From Climacium dendroides (Eukaryota; Streptophyta; Bryopsida; Hypnales; Climaciaceae): DNA of 64,000 nt. The stretch is from NCBI GenBank assembly GCA_950106755.1, contig OX467091.1:13161538-13225537 (forward strand), given 5' to 3'. The position numbers were made by a program, and so were the translations under genes. The notes under the pieces are model-generated. The model made no database searches. It was not told the origin of the DNA and saw nothing but the letters and a program-made list of their open reading frames with translations. Numbering within the stretch: the stretch's first letter is position 1; each line of letters starts with the position of its first letter. Shown in pieces: positions 41,651 to 54,490 of this stretch.

Positions 41651-44600
41651 AGTGACCAACAAACACAAGCATTGATAACTAGCTATTGTTGTAGAGGCAA
41701 TTACTTGTGACCAAGAACATTTAAGGGAGGAGTGGCAACAAACATAATTTGCCCAGAAGCTCGCATCCAACTCTCAAAATTTGAAAAGATTCTAGAAAGT
41801 CTCCTAAGCACATGAAAGGCTACAAAAATTCCAAAAGAGCCTTAAGTCCCATACATGGAATCAAACGATTGTACACTACATCTTGAAGACTAACAATGAA
41901 TTCAAAACTAACCCAACCAAGTACTATGTTGTCAATTTATAATCTTGCATTGCCATGGACACAAACTCAAACACACCTCAGAGTTACAACAAGGCAAGCA
42001 ATTCTAAAAATTGTGCAAGTGATTTCAAACTACTCACCATCTTCATATAGTCAATGGCAGCATCCAAAGCCCAATAGTTCGAGATCAGCAAACATCGGTC
42101 ACTTTCTAGAGCCTACCATGTTCAATTTTTGTTGTCTTGCAAATCAAACTATTCAAACTTACAAATTGTATGCACTAAACCCTCAAAAATGTCACATGCA
42201 TGTTCAAAGTCCAACCCTAAACAAGAACAATAATTGGGTTCCACAATTTTCTCCCTCTATGGCGTGTGGGGATCCTCTAATAAGACAAATTCATTGTGGA
42301 CAGCTTTGGTCCCCTTAAGTAGTGAAGGGTTAATTAAGCTCCATATGGAATGCAAAAAGAGAAATAGTCCAAATGGATCTTGCACATAAGCAAAGTAAGA
42401 GAAATCTAGAGACAATGTCTCAAACATCCTCCTTTCCATTTGATGCTATCAATTGGAATTGGTAGTCTCAATCCTCTACTATGTCAAACATAATGCTTAT
42501 CAATAACTCACGCTACAACTTGTGTGTTAGTTTCCATGATTCTTAAGTAAAATACGCAAATCAAATATTTATATTGGAAAGAACTTACCGATGCATCCAA
42601 TCCTCATGCTAGAATGAGCCAATACATGAAGTGTTGTCTACGCTTCTAGGTCAAGAGTCTTGGTCTTGTTACCACTAGTAGCATAGAGCTTGATGTGAAG
42701 GGTGCTAATTTCCAACTCCTAAAATAGGAAAACGTTTCAGAAAAATAATAAAATCATAACAAAATTCAAGAAATCTTATTCAAACAACCAAAAAGAAATT
42801 TATAAAATATTTTAAAATAATTCTTACTAGTATACACAATTCACTTACCTTGCACTTTTGGGCAACATCCTAAACATTGAGAATAGTTGTGTAGGGAGAA
42901 GCCTCATCTTTGATAGCCTTCACCTTTATGCCACCTACAAAGTCGATGCCACCAAAATTACATCAACAATCTTACTTCAAGATGATCTATACAAAATAGT
43001 GAAATTAGGTTGCCTCATATTAATTTCTTGTCATTTGACACTATATAAATAATTACTATTACTTTTCAAGAATGCATCACTTTTGAATTAGGTGTTGTTG
43101 TAATTGGGACTTATGAACTAGGTACATATGTACAAATGAAAATATTTGTAGAAGTATATATTGACTTTGATAATTTATAAAGTAAATTTTCTAGAGTAAA
43201 GCAACCTAATTATTAAAGTAATCTAATTTCACTATTTTGTGTAGAGTTCTACATTAATATAAGTTTTAAGAAAATAATATTTTTACAATCCTAATAAAAT
43301 GATTAAAATGAATCAAAATGAGGAAAAGGGTTAGTACTAGTGACTAGAGCAATGATCTCCTTTTCTAAAAAATCAATCACATGCTGCATTTTCCACCACA
43401 CATATGTTAATATTACATGTTCATAAACCATTGTATTTCTAATCAATCCTCCAACCATAAACCCTACACAAAATCCATCCCTCGTAATGGCAAACCCTAG
43501 ATCACAAAGATCACAAGGGCATTTAAGTGGTTGACTTACCTTGAAGGTGTTATTGAACAAGACAAATATGTGCACAATGCCAAATACATGCTTTCCATCT
43601 TGCATGATAGGATCAAGGGTGACATTCTCCTCCATCTCCTATTTGATTTTCTTCTTTTTGCAAACTGTAAACCGTATATCAAAAAGTGAAAATTGTTAAC
43701 TGAGGTCAAACCCTCGTTTTACTAATTTATATGCAACCAAAACAAAATAGAGAAACAGAGATGAAGCATACAATGGTGAGAGATGCAAATGGAGATGGTG
43801 ACAAGCAAGCAAGAGAGAAAGCAAGAGAATGATGGAAAAGAGATTTGGGAAGGTGCGAGATGGAGAGTTGTAAGGTAAACTATAAAGCTTATTCTATTGC
43901 TATTCAATTAGACTTGCATCTAATGGCAAAATTTTGTTTCATTCCCCTCAAATTTTCTACGCGGTTCTTGTGTTCACAATGTCTTTCAAATGAATAGCTT
44001 GTAGATGGATGATTAGCACACCAGTAGATAATAAGACTAAGTATCAATCAAAAATTCAATAGCAAATGCCAAACTCAACAATGGAATTCAAACATAAAAT
44101 GTTTTAACAAAATTCCTAAGGGACCTAAGGAAAAATCATCATTAGGATAATTGCAAGAAAGATCGGTCCTATTTTGCATCACATTCAAAGTGGTAGAGTT
44201 GTTTTTTGCTAGAACTTTTTGCCATGTACTTGAAATTTTTATTGAAGATGGTTAACTTGATTGCAATCATATCCTTTATTTTTTAGAAAATTAAAAAAAT
44301 CATTTTATATTTAAAATCCAATTTTACTAATTTGTCATACTTTGAGGTTTATGGATTTTTAGTATTGGGGAGTACCCAAATTAATCATCTAGAGCTGAAA
44401 TTTTTGTTGTCTATTTCTAAAATAGAAAGACATGTATCTACCAAAGGAGATCTTAAAATATATTATTTTATATTCTCCAAATTTGTACAAATAGGCCCTC
44501 CTTGCATTCATACTTTTGAACATTAGAGATGGTTTTGAATTCAGCAAAACACTACCTAAATCGCTTGGTCTTTCTTGCAACCACCCATTATAGAAAATCT

Positions 44601-45059
44601 AGCCCGTGTGGAGGTCCGTTTGAATTTTGGCTAATGTGTGAATTTCAAGGGAAAGAAAAGTGTTTTTGTTTTTGTTTTTGAAAAAAAATAGTTTTGAGTC
44701 TTGCATGGCACACCAAATAATCTTGTGGGCCATTCAATTTCCAGTGGTATCAGTGTCTCAACAAAATGGGTCAATTCAAGACAACACTCAAACATCTCCA
44801 GTGCACCTTGAATACACAACACACATGCAAGGTGTGTGTGAAAAGGTGTACCAATTGCATACTTCTCCTACCAATTAAACCCAATTGTATAAATGGTGGC
44901 ACCAAGTTTCCTTTTTCCTTATGGACACAAGCATAGTGAATTTTCAACCTGTCTTTTGAGTGGATAGCGAGGTAGAGGTTCACTCCCATTCCACCTAAAT
45001 TAAATATGTATTTTTAAAATTTTCCAATCCGATTCCTCACTCAACTTAAATAATTTTTT
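41651..45059. other. AT-rich intergenic DNA, no supported gene
   Basis: No domain is recognised. The longest frames (41896-42318 plus; 43303-43635 minus, 110 codons) have no family I can name and no supporting context. The region shows no bounded repeat. Confidence 0.5.
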
Positions 45060-45066
45060 TAATTCC

Positions 45067-45122
45067 CCAAATCCAATTCCCAATCCAACCCAATCCCCAA
45101 CCCAATCCAATCCAATCCAAAC
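45067..45122 (+). repeat. CCAAT-type microsatellite
   Basis: Degenerate CCAAT pentamers (CAATCCAATCCAATCCAAAC). Confidence 0.8.
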
Positions 45123-45199
45123 CTCACCCAAACTCTAAACATCTCCCCACCCCTAATTTGTAATTTGAGATCGATATGGGGTGGTACACTTTATATGGG

Positions 45200-45415
45200 A
45201 TTTTGGTGTGTACATGTATACATCTTCTGTATTCCTATTTGTATCTGTATGTGTATCCATACTTATATTGTACATTTTTGTATTTGTATCTATATTTTGT
45301 ACATGTACTCGTATCCATCTTCTATATATGTATCATATCCATCTTATGTAAAAATATTTGTATCTGTATTTTGAATCCGTATTCATATCTATTTTCATAT
45401 ATGTATTCGTACCCT
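45200..45415 (+). repeat. Degenerate TGTATC/TGTATT microsatellite
   Basis: About 200 bp of irregular hexamers such as TATTTGTATCTGTATGTGTA and CATCTTCTATATATGTATC. Both open frames over it are low-complexity shadows. Confidence 0.7.
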
Positions 45416-45909
45416 AGATTAATGGCTTGGAGATTGGTTTTATTTTTTTTCCTATGAGAAGATCTATGGTCTAAAATTTTTTTAAATAAAAAATGAGAGG
45501 GGGGGGGACAAGGGGAGGAAGGGTACATCTTTTCACTAGATAGTGAACATGTATATCATTTATTTGGACAAATGCAAGAATTATATCCCCCCTTGACGTC
45601 CTATGACTCATTTACAATTTCAAATTGAATTATGTGAGTGTGAGTGCCCATTTAATCACTTCGGACTTGTAAATTGTTTTTTTGGATTTTATTAGTTTTG
45701 AGTATACAAAAATCCCAAAAAAGAGTGAATAATCAAAATAGAGATGTCACTTACCAATATAGCATTTGGTCCTAAATAGAGCATTTTTTTAAATTATAAC
45801 CAAATTCCGCATATAGATAGGGTAGAAATCCAAAAATTGTATAAAGTAAGCTTGTTTAGTAGAAATTGCCCAACTTGCCTAAACTTGACAAATCCTAGCT
45901 AAATTGGTC

Positions 45910-46681
45910 CACTAGTAGAAAAACAGTGACCATATCAACAAAAAATTAACAAAAAAGTGTTGAGAGCATTTGTATTCGTGGTCGCGTTGTCTTGGACAGT
46001 ACTTAACAAAAAATTGTTGTCCATTTTGTTATGGTCGTCAAATCAAAAAAATAATAATATTAATTCATTTTTAAATTTGTTCAATGAATGGCTGCCACAT
46101 GACAAGCCAAATACCATCCCAATACAAATTGCCATGTAGGCCAAAAACAACACATAAACAAGACCAAAAATTAGACTTTATAATTTAATTAGAAGAAAGT
46201 TGGACTTTATAATTAATTTAAGAGACAAGTTTCTTAGAACTTAGTATTTGGTGATAGAAGAGAAGTGACTTTGATGATAAAAGAGAGGAGAAGACAAGCT
46301 CTTTATAAAAATCGAGTGGTAGAAGGTAGAACAAACCATATAGAATATGTGAATTAAGACTATGAATGATTCACATATCCCATATGGTTTGTTTTGACCT
46401 TTTATCACCTCATTTGTATAAAGAGCTTGTCTTCTCTTCTCTAATGTCACCAAAGTCACCTCTCCTATATCACCAGTGTGTGAAAGACATGTCTTCTTAA
46501 CAAAAAAGTGTTAACTTTTTTGTTGATATGGATGTTGTACTATTTGAATCAACAAAAATTCAGTGATCATTTTGTTAACTTGTTCAAATCAAGAAAAAAT
46601 TGTTAAAATGGTCAATACAGTATCCTAGTCAACAAAAAATTGTTAAATTATTGTTGACTAGAACACCATTTTCTAATAGTG
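45910..46681. mobile_element. Non-autonomous CACTA (En/Spm-like) element
   Basis: The left end is CACTAGTAGAAAAACAGTGA. The right end is the inverse of CACTATTAGAAAATGGTGTT. GTC flanks both ends (45907-45909 and 46682-46684), the 3-bp duplication of this superfamily. AACAAAAAATTGTTAA motifs repeat in opposite orientation near both ends. An internal inverted repeat (AAGACAAGCTCTTTATA at about 46290 against TATAAAGAGCTTGTCTT at about 46417) adds a second foldback. It is 772 bp and carries no transposase. Confidence 0.85.
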
Positions 46682-47219
46682 GTCTAAGGGAACTATGTAA
46701 GAATACTAATTTAGATTCCTAAAGAGAGGTTTTAGTATCCTCATTCCATTAGTAAAATAGTAGAACCCCCAATTGTTAACCTACAGGTGAAGAAAATTCA
46801 AGACAAACCAGAGAAGAGCATCTACGACCTAAGTACGGTAACTTAAGGTGGGAATCATGCCAAGAGTCCAACGGCGCAATTGGTTTGCCAAAAATCCCTG
46901 ATTATCGAAAGTGAAAACAGATAGCAGAATTTGATTTTCCTTCTTCAAATGTGCAAAGTAAAAATATGAGCTTGCATGTCTCTTGTAGAATTCCATGAGA
47001 GGTTCCATGAAAATTCTCAATTTTTTCTGATCTCCAAAAGATCTTTTTCTGAGCAATCAACCGCTAAAAGCAAGGTTGTTATACCGGACAGGTCAGGGTG
47101 ATTGGACGAGACGGGCGGACGGGCGAACCGGACCGGATGAATGGACAGTCCAGATAGTTCGGACGCCTTTCATTTTTGAAATTTTCCAATTGGAAAGTCT
47201 CTTCCACGCTAGTGGTCCA

Positions 47220-47560
47220 CGTTGGAATCAAGGTGCGGATGTGAAAGTCAAGATGGAGACGTCAGTGCAGGGCGTGGATGGACGGGTACAGATGTCAAAG
47301 CACGGATGTCATCGTCAGGGCAGGGACTGTATTGGACATAGACAAGTTCATCGGGGCGCGGACGTTAGGATGCGGAGTTCTTTTTAAGGCATGGACTTGC
47401 CGTCAAGGCGCAGACTTTTTGTTAGGGTGCAAACGTCAAGGCGTAGACTTGCCTATAAAGGCATGGACTTGCCGTCAAGGCGCGAACTTCTTGTCAGGGC
47501 ACGGACTTCTTGAGGGCGCGGACTTCTTGTCAGGGCACGGACGTAGGGGCACAGACATCC
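47220..47560 (+). repeat. Left subterminal GC-rich repeats
   Basis: About 15 degenerate units around GTCAAGGCGCGGACTT or GTCAGGGCACGGAC, spaced 20-30 bp. The open frames here are repeat-driven and not genes. A second block lies at about 48690-48805. Confidence 0.75.
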
Positions 47561-47576
47561 CATTCCTCAGCCATAG

Positions 47577-49080
47577 TGTGGGGGAAGTCAAATTCGCATT
47601 GAACTTCGTCATAGGATTCTTCTTTCCCATGGAGAGCGGGAAGCCATTAATGCAACCAACCCTTCATTTAAGTTCTGGGAATATCTTCAAGTCAATGGCT
47701 ATATTAAGAGATCCAACCACTTTTTGAGTTCAAAGACAATGTATGAAAGCATGTCCCTTCTTGGGCCGGACATCTCTTTCTTGACTTCACCAAGCACTTG
47801 AGAAGTAGGACTCGTCCCAAAAAAGAATTTAGAAAATGAAACTGAACTTCCAAACAAAAAGGACAAAATTTGTGTGAGTACAATCCGGGTTTGGAGTCCT
47901 AATGAAAAACAAGGTACAAATTTGTTTAAATTCAAGTTTAAGGATTCATTTTTTATTCTTCTAAATCGAATGTATTTGGGATTTAGGGTTTGGAGTTTAC
48001 AAGTCAAATCATAATCAACTTATAGTTTTTTGGCTTTTTGTTCAAGGCTTAATTTTTGAAATATTTAGCTACAAGGGTTTGGATTGAAATCAAATACAAA
48101 TTATAATACATTGAAATATACTTGAAGGGTTTGTTTTCGGAAAAAGATGCTACAAGGGTTTGGATCTTCAAGACTTCAACGATATATTCTTATAATGGGG
48201 ATACCGAAAGGGGGTGATATTGAAATGAAATACTAGTTATGTTATTTTGGAATTCAAGTTCAATGGTACATTTTTGTAATAGAGATACCAAAGCAGTTTG
48301 AAATTGAAATGAAATACTAGTCAAGTTATTTTGAATTCAGTCATTCAACTTGAAAATTTTATTTGTGTAATGGGATACTGAAAGGGTTTGGTATTGAAAT
48401 CAAATACTAGTTAAGTTATTTTAGAATTCAAGTTCAACGGTGTATTTTGGCAATGGGATCATAGAAGGCTTTGGAATTGAGATGAAATACTTGTTAAGAG
48501 TTTTTTGGAATTCACACCTTCAACAGGGTTTTTTTGCGAGGGACTACTGCAGGGTTTGGGATTGAAATGAAGTACTAGTTCAAATATTTGTGTGTTCAAG
48601 TTTGTGAGTTTGCGTATTCAAGGTTGTCATGGAGAGTTGAAATTTGGCTTGGAGGGAATTCAAGTCTGTCACTTGGATAAGTTTCTATACATACGCCCAG
48701 GTTAGGGCGCGGACGGCTGGTCAAGGCGCCGACGACTCAACAGGGCGCGGACGCCTGGGCGCAGATGTCCTATAGGGGCACGGACGGCTGGGCGTGGACG
48801 TTCAGTAGGATAATACGGGGGAGTGAAATTTAGCTTCAACATTTGAAATTGGCATGGGATTCTTCCTTCCCATGGAGAGGGGGAAACCATTGATGCTGTC
48901 AGTCCTTAATTTAAGCTCAGGGAATATCTGCAAGTCAATGGCTGCATGAAGAGGTCCAACTACCTTTTGAGTTTAAAGACAATTCGTGGAAGGATGTGGC
49001 TCCTTTCTCGTGCCGCACTTGTCCTTTTTGGCTTCCCCAAGGACTTGAGAACTAATCCCCACCCCCTAAAAAAGGAGATC
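47577..49080 (+). repeat. Direct duplication, two copies about 1.24 kb apart
   Basis: The segment at about 47577-47850 (CATTCAAGTTCTG-like text with TTCCCATGGAGAG and AATATCTTCAAGTCAATGGC) recurs at about 48815-49080 (TTCCCATGGAGAGGGGGAAA, AATATCTGCAAGTCAATGGC). Each copy is preceded by a GC-rich repeat block, so the duplication includes that block. Confidence 0.75.
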
Positions 49081-50360
49081 TCAGAAAATGAAAATTAACT
49101 TGCACACTTCAAGAAAATAAAATTTTAAGTTAGACGCTAGAAGTTTTTGGATTTATAACGAAAGACAAGATACATATTTTTTAAAATTCAAGTTGAAGGA
49201 TGCATTTTTGAATTCTCCAAATAGAAACTAAAAGGGTTCAGAGTTCAAAAAACAAATCAAACACATCTTATATTTTGTAGAGTTCTAATTGAATGGATTT
49301 ATTTTTGGTAATGGGGGCTATAAGAGTTTGGAAATTGGAATTCACATCATTAACGTATTACAATGTATTCAAATGTAGTTCAAGAATTTATATTTTTAAA
49401 TAGAGGCTACAAGGATTTGGAAAGGAAACAAAATGCAAGTTCTAGTGGTTTTGAAGCAAGTTCAAGGCTTTGGATGCTACAAGGGTTTTGAATTTAAATG
49501 AAATAGAAGTTATGTTTTGTTTAGTTATAGTTGAAAGCTTTATGCGTTTATGGTGTTGGTAAATTGTTGTTCCAAGTATTTAAAATTCAGTCAAATACAA
49601 GTTAAATGTTTTGTGCTTGTACTTCAAGGGCTTCAAGTTGAAGTAAGGGTTATAAGGATTTGGAAATCCCTTCAAATACAAGTTAATATTTTTGGATTCT
49701 AATTCAAGGGTTCATTTGTGTTAATGGAAGATATAAGGATTGGGAATTCAAACCAGATACAAATTATTTTATATTTGGTTAGGATTGAAGGATTTACTTT
49801 TGTAAGCACTACATAGAGGCTACAAGATTTTGGAATTCCTATGAAATACAGGATATAGTGCTTGGAGATTCAAGTTGCAACCTTACAGGGTCTACTTTTG
49901 TAATCAAAGGCTACAAGGCCTGGGTATTCAATTCAAATCTAGAACCCTAAATCTTCAGTTCTAGTTTAAGGGTCAATTTCTGTAATTAACAATTACAAGT
50001 TATATTTTTTGTAATTGGAGGATAAAACTACTGCAAGGGGGTAGGGATTGTCATCAATTTCAAGTTACTTGTTTTTTGGATTTGAGTTCAAACGTTCAAT
50101 GCTTCATTTCAATGTTTGGATTTAGGAATTGAAATCAAATATCTCTTCTATTATTTTTGGGTTTAGGTTGTTTTTAAAAACAAATAAAATTGGATACTAT
50201 AATTGTTTTGGAAAAAAATCAAATACAATTTGTTTTATTTTTGGATTCAAGTTAAGTGGTTCCTTTGATAATTGTAATCTAGACATCTACTTATGTTTGG
50301 AATTGAAGTAAAATACAATTGTTTTTTTGCTTGCAGAAAAATTCAACGGTTTCAGGTTTG
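48030..50360 (+). repeat. Degenerate tandem array, about 85-110-bp unit
   Basis: A phrase of the type GGGTTTGGAATTGAAATCAA, then ATACTAGTTATGTT, TTTTGGAATTCAAGTTCAAG and TTTTTGTAATGGGG recurs roughly every 85-110 bp over 2.3 kb, interrupted by the duplication copy at 48690-49080. The units are strongly diverged. Confidence 0.65.
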
Positions 50361-51259
50361 GTAATAGGATAGTACATCAAGTTTCAACCTCTAAAATCCT
50401 ACTTTAATTTGAGCTGACCATGAGCAATGGAACTTGTAAGCACTAATTGTAATTAACATGTCTCATGTGGGTTGTTGTACCTCCTACCACCTCATATGTA
50501 TATAATGAACTCCTCTTTCTACTCTAAAATTGAAAATAGGATGATAAATTATTTTTCAATTTTTCTTAGATATTGTAGGTAACTGAATTTTTTTCCATAC
50601 CTAGTTGTAGGATATTGTATTAGAGTAGTATAAAAATGTTTGGACAAAATTCCTGGAAATTTGAGCAAGTAGATCACAAGATAGTTATGTTTAACCCCTG
50701 AAGGCCTAACAATGTTTTGACAATGAAATTTTCCAATGAATCTTCCCACTTGGATATTTTTTTGTGTATGGGATGTATTTGAAATTTTTAATAGAGGCGT
50801 ACAAAAAATAAGACTACTATGTCTAGGATAGTAGGATGTGTGGAATTAATTCTAAAAAATATTGACCGTTGGATTTTTAGATAATAACAGTTTTGGAATT
50901 TGGATGATCAATTGTATAGGCAAAAAATGCAGCTTTTGGAGAAGAAAAATTATAAGAAGATGAATAGTGCTTTTCCCCTTTGGAATTTTTTTTTGGAATC
51001 TAAGGCAAATGTAGTATTTTTTTAATTTTAAGAATGAGAAATAAAAAATTCTCTCAAATTTATACAAATTTTGAAACAAAAGGAGTAGAAAGCCAAAATT
51101 AACCAAATTGGATCCTACCCAAAAAAATTTAATTTATATATGCATTTCTTTTAGAATTTAATGATTGATAGCATAATGTTTGGAACATTAGCATAATGTT
51201 TGAAAGATTCCAAAAAATTTGAAATCAGTCCAATTATTTTTGTGTTCATAACCTCTAAA
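50361..51259. other. AT-rich interior of the 7.4-kb element, no gene seen
   Basis: No coding frame of interest. Text near 50540-50700 resembles part of the element at 52770-53687 and may be a diverged relative. Confidence 0.4.
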
Positions 51260-51830
51260 GTCCTAAAGTCCCAAAGTCCCTATGAGGGTCGGAGGACTCT
51301 TGGGATTTCAAGTAGGCTCATGTGATCTCAATTTTTGACATGATTTTTTGAAACTTTTTTCAAAGATAGTAAATTAGATTAGCTTTATGGGAATATAATT
51401 TTTATTTCAATTGGTGCCTAGGAGCAAAAGTTATGCCACCCTAAGTCCAAAAAGAAACTCAAGGGGCAGCCCAAAAAAAATCACAAAAAATTAAGTTTTT
51501 TAAATTAAATTTTTTTTCTTGAAGATTATATTTTTGTCTACATTTGAAGCATTGATTCATTCTATTTGGACTTGTGATGAGAAAGTTATGGACAATCTTG
51601 TTTTTCGGGCAATCTAGGCATCTTCTTGAAAAAAGAAGTTATAGGATTCATTTCTAAATGCAATTTTTATAATTTTAAGAAAAAAATTATTAGACAATGT
51701 TAAATTTGCTTGTTAGAACAATCTCACCATTGGGATTATTGTGTTTAAATTCCATCTTGGAGCTATTAACAATTTAGTTTTCCCTTCAATCTTAAACCTA
51801 CTTGTACTTAACATTTTTTTAATGAGTGAA
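51260..51830 (-). repeat. Inverted partial copy of the 52770-53687 element
   Basis: Reverse-complement similarity to about 53130-53690 can be followed in order. Examples are AAAGTTATGGACAATCTTGT against AAGATTGTCTATAACTTTC, and GAACAATCTCACCATTGGG against CCCAATGGTGAGATTGTTC. The two arms form an imperfect hairpin with a loop of about 1.3 kb. Confidence 0.75.
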
Positions 51831-52436
51831 AATTAGGTATTTTTGGTTGAATATTTTTTTCCTAGATCCTCAACTCACTTCTTCCATCATGGCAATTTGT
51901 ATGACTTTTGTGAATTTATGAATGTTGAGTAAGCAAACAATTTTGAATGCAGAAGAGCATGGGCACATGGTAGATGCTATGCACCTTAAAATTTTGAAAG
52001 AATCGTAGACTATAGACCGTAGGCGTAGGAAGGAATGACTTTGAAATAAATAATACTCTTCAATATAAAAATGAATTGGAAAGAAATCATATCATAATTA
52101 CAAAATAAGAACTGATCCTGAGAAATGTAAAGATTTTGTGTCATTGTGTGAACAGAAGATTTCAATGTTCTGAATAGTACATCTGGCTTGTATATTAGAA
52201 CATTGTGTTCTATTGTAGTAATTGATTTGGAGAATATGGATTCTTTATCAAGTGAATTCCAAAGTATTTTAATTCACCGAGCTCTCGACAAAATACAAGT
52301 TTGAGTGCAACAGTGAGCAAGCCAACAAGGGCCCTCCTTCCTTTACTTTGAAATTCACAACAGAAAAAAATATAGTTTGATTGAACAAGGGACCCTTTTC
52401 ATTCCAAAAAAAATTACTTGAATTTGGGTTCAATTT

Positions 52437-54018
52437 AAGAAAATGTGGTTCACGTGAATAAGGGTTCCCCCTTATTGGAAGTTTTTGCCTATAAATTCAA
52501 AAGGAATTAGTATTTTTTTGCCTACAATGCAAAAAAATATGGTTCAATTGAACGAGGGCCCCTTCATTGTTTCTTAATGGAAAATGAATTAAATTCATTC
52601 GCCTACCAGGCAAAAAAAACGGGTCCATGGAGCAAGGTTCCTCTTCCTTTACTTTTAAATTTATAAGAAATTAGTTCCACTTGACCCCAATGGAAAAAAA
52701 TACGGTTTGGTTGTACAAGGGCCCCCTTTCATTCAAAAATAAATTAGTTCAATTTGACTCCAATTTAACCCCTAAAGGACCAAGGTCTATTTTCTGCCAA
52801 AAACCACTCAAAACTGCCATTTCTTTAGTAAAGAGAAAAAAAATTTGAATTTGTTTTTTCACATCTAACTGTAGGATCCTATACCTGACTAGTATGAAAA
52901 TGTGTGGAAAAAATTTCAGAATTTTTGACCACACAAATTGCAAGAAATCTACATTTTAAGTGCAAAAAACAAGTTTTTCAACACATTGTGGGACTAGATT
53001 TTTTTACTTCAAACATTTTAAACTTTAAATTTTTGCTCTAAAAAGTTTTAAGCTTTAAATCTTTATAATGGAGAATTGAGTTGAGAGTCTAGCAAAAAAA
53101 AGAAATTCATTAAAAACTTAATTTTCATTATTAAAAAAATTGTTAAGTAGAAGTATGTATGAGATAGTAGGAAATTCTAAAATATTAATATCTTTTATAT
53201 GGAATTAAAATGCATTAACCCCAATGGTGAGATTGTTCTAGCAAAAAATCTAAACCACAAGGAACTTTTTTTTAAAGAAATTGTAAAAATTGCATTCGGA
53301 AATGAATCGTACAAGTTATTTTTTCAAAAAGATGCTCTAAGTGCCTGAAAAATAAGATTGTCTATAACTTTCTCATAACAAATCCAAATGGAATGAATCA
53401 AAGCTTCCTAGATAGACAAAAATATAATTTGTGGCAAAAAAATTTAAAAAATTAAAAATTCAAATTTCTGCAAATTTTTTTTTGCTGAAACCCCTCTCCC
53501 ATGTTTTGAGCTTATTCGGGCATAACTTTTGTTCCCAGGCATCGATTGGAAAAAAATCACATTCCTACAAAGCTTATGAGTTTTTCTATCTGCATAAAAA
53601 GTTTCAAAGAATCAAGACAAAAATTCAGCCCGTACATACCTACCCAAAATCCCATTTGTCTCCCGAGGGGACAATGGTCCTTTAGGGCTTGAAAAAATGT
53701 GGTTCACATGAGCAAAGGTCCCCCCTTATTGCTCATAAATTCAAAAGAAAATAGTAATTTTTTGCCTACAATGCAAAAAAAATATGGTTTAATTGAATGA
53801 AGGTCCCTTTATTGCTTCTTAATGGGGAATGAATTAAATTCATTTGCCTTCAAGGGAAAAAAATACGAGTCCATGGAGCAGGATTCCTCTTCCTTAATTT
53901 ACTTTTAAATTCACAGGGAATTAGTTTCACTTGGCCCCAATGAAATAAAATATGGTTTGGTTGTATAAGGCCCCCCTTCATTCAAAAATAAATAAATTCA
54001 ATTTGGCTCCAATTTTTA
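52437..54018 (+). repeat. Direct duplication flanking a nested TIR element
   Basis: The segment 52437-52768 (GAAAATGTGGTTCACGTGAA to CAATTTGACTCCAATTTA) recurs at 53690-54018 (AAAAATGTGGTTCACATGAG to CAATTTGGCTCCAATTT). Between them lies an element with CCCTAAAGGACCA ends. Confidence 0.8.
52770..53687. mobile_element. TIR element with CCCTAAAGGACCA ends, nested
   Basis: The left CCCTAAAGGACCAAGGTC and right GACAATGGTCCTTTAGGG form a 13-bp perfect terminal repeat with weaker similarity beyond. It is non-coding. An inverted partial copy lies upstream at 51260-51830. Confidence 0.6.
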
Positions 54019-54345
54019 AAAAATCGTCCATGCCCCGATTACTTCCGTCCACACCTTTAATACTGTCTGCACTTTGACTACTTCCGTCCGTGCCCTGTCC
54101 CACTCTCGTCCCCGCCCTGACATTCGTCTGCGCCTTGACACAATTCCATCCCTGCCTTGACTAACATCCACGCCCTGACCCACTCTCGTCCCCACCCTGA
54201 CATTCGTTCGCGCCTCGACACAATTTCGTCCTCGCCTCGACTAACATCCGTGCCCTGGCAAGATTACATCCGCGCTTTGGCAAGATTATGTCTGCGCCTT
54301 GACTAAAGTCCGCGCCTCTACCAGTGACATCCGCGCCCTAGATCC
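54016..54345 (-). repeat. Right subterminal GC-rich repeats
   Basis: Units such as CGTCCGCGCCTTGAC and GTCCCCGCCCTGACATTCGT recur about every 25 bp. They are the inverted counterpart of the left block at 47220-47560. Confidence 0.75.
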
Positions 54346-54490
54346 TACTTGGCAGTTAGGTGGCGTCAATGTGGCAGCCACATCACCTGTTTTTTCAATT
54401 ATAGAAAGTCAATTTAGTGTTGACCACATTGGACGGACGAGACCTCTATCGGACAGGCAAACCGGACGTCCGTCCGGTATGACAACCTTG

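Larger units (their letters stand above)
47071..54490. mobile_element. 7.4-kb element with mirrored ends and GC-rich subterminal repeats
   Basis: The left end CAAGGTTGTTATACCGGACA and the right end (inverse of CAAGGTTGTCATACCGGACG) face each other. Just inside each end lie many short GC-rich repeats in mirrored orientation: GGGCGCGGAC-type on the left, GTCCGCGCCC-type on the right. The interior has a direct duplication, a long degenerate tandem array and a nested TIR element. I found no transposase and no clear target duplication, so this is a non-autonomous element or a composite. The superfamily is unassigned. Confidence 0.65.

Noticed and set aside
41896..42318. 140-codon plus-strand open frame downstream of the gypsy element
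   Set aside because: The protein has an AT-driven composition (Asn, Thr, Gln, Pro rich) and no family resemblance; probably chance.
43303..43635. 110-codon minus-strand open frame
   Set aside because: No recognisable domain, AT-rich context, no neighbours or splice pattern to support a gene.
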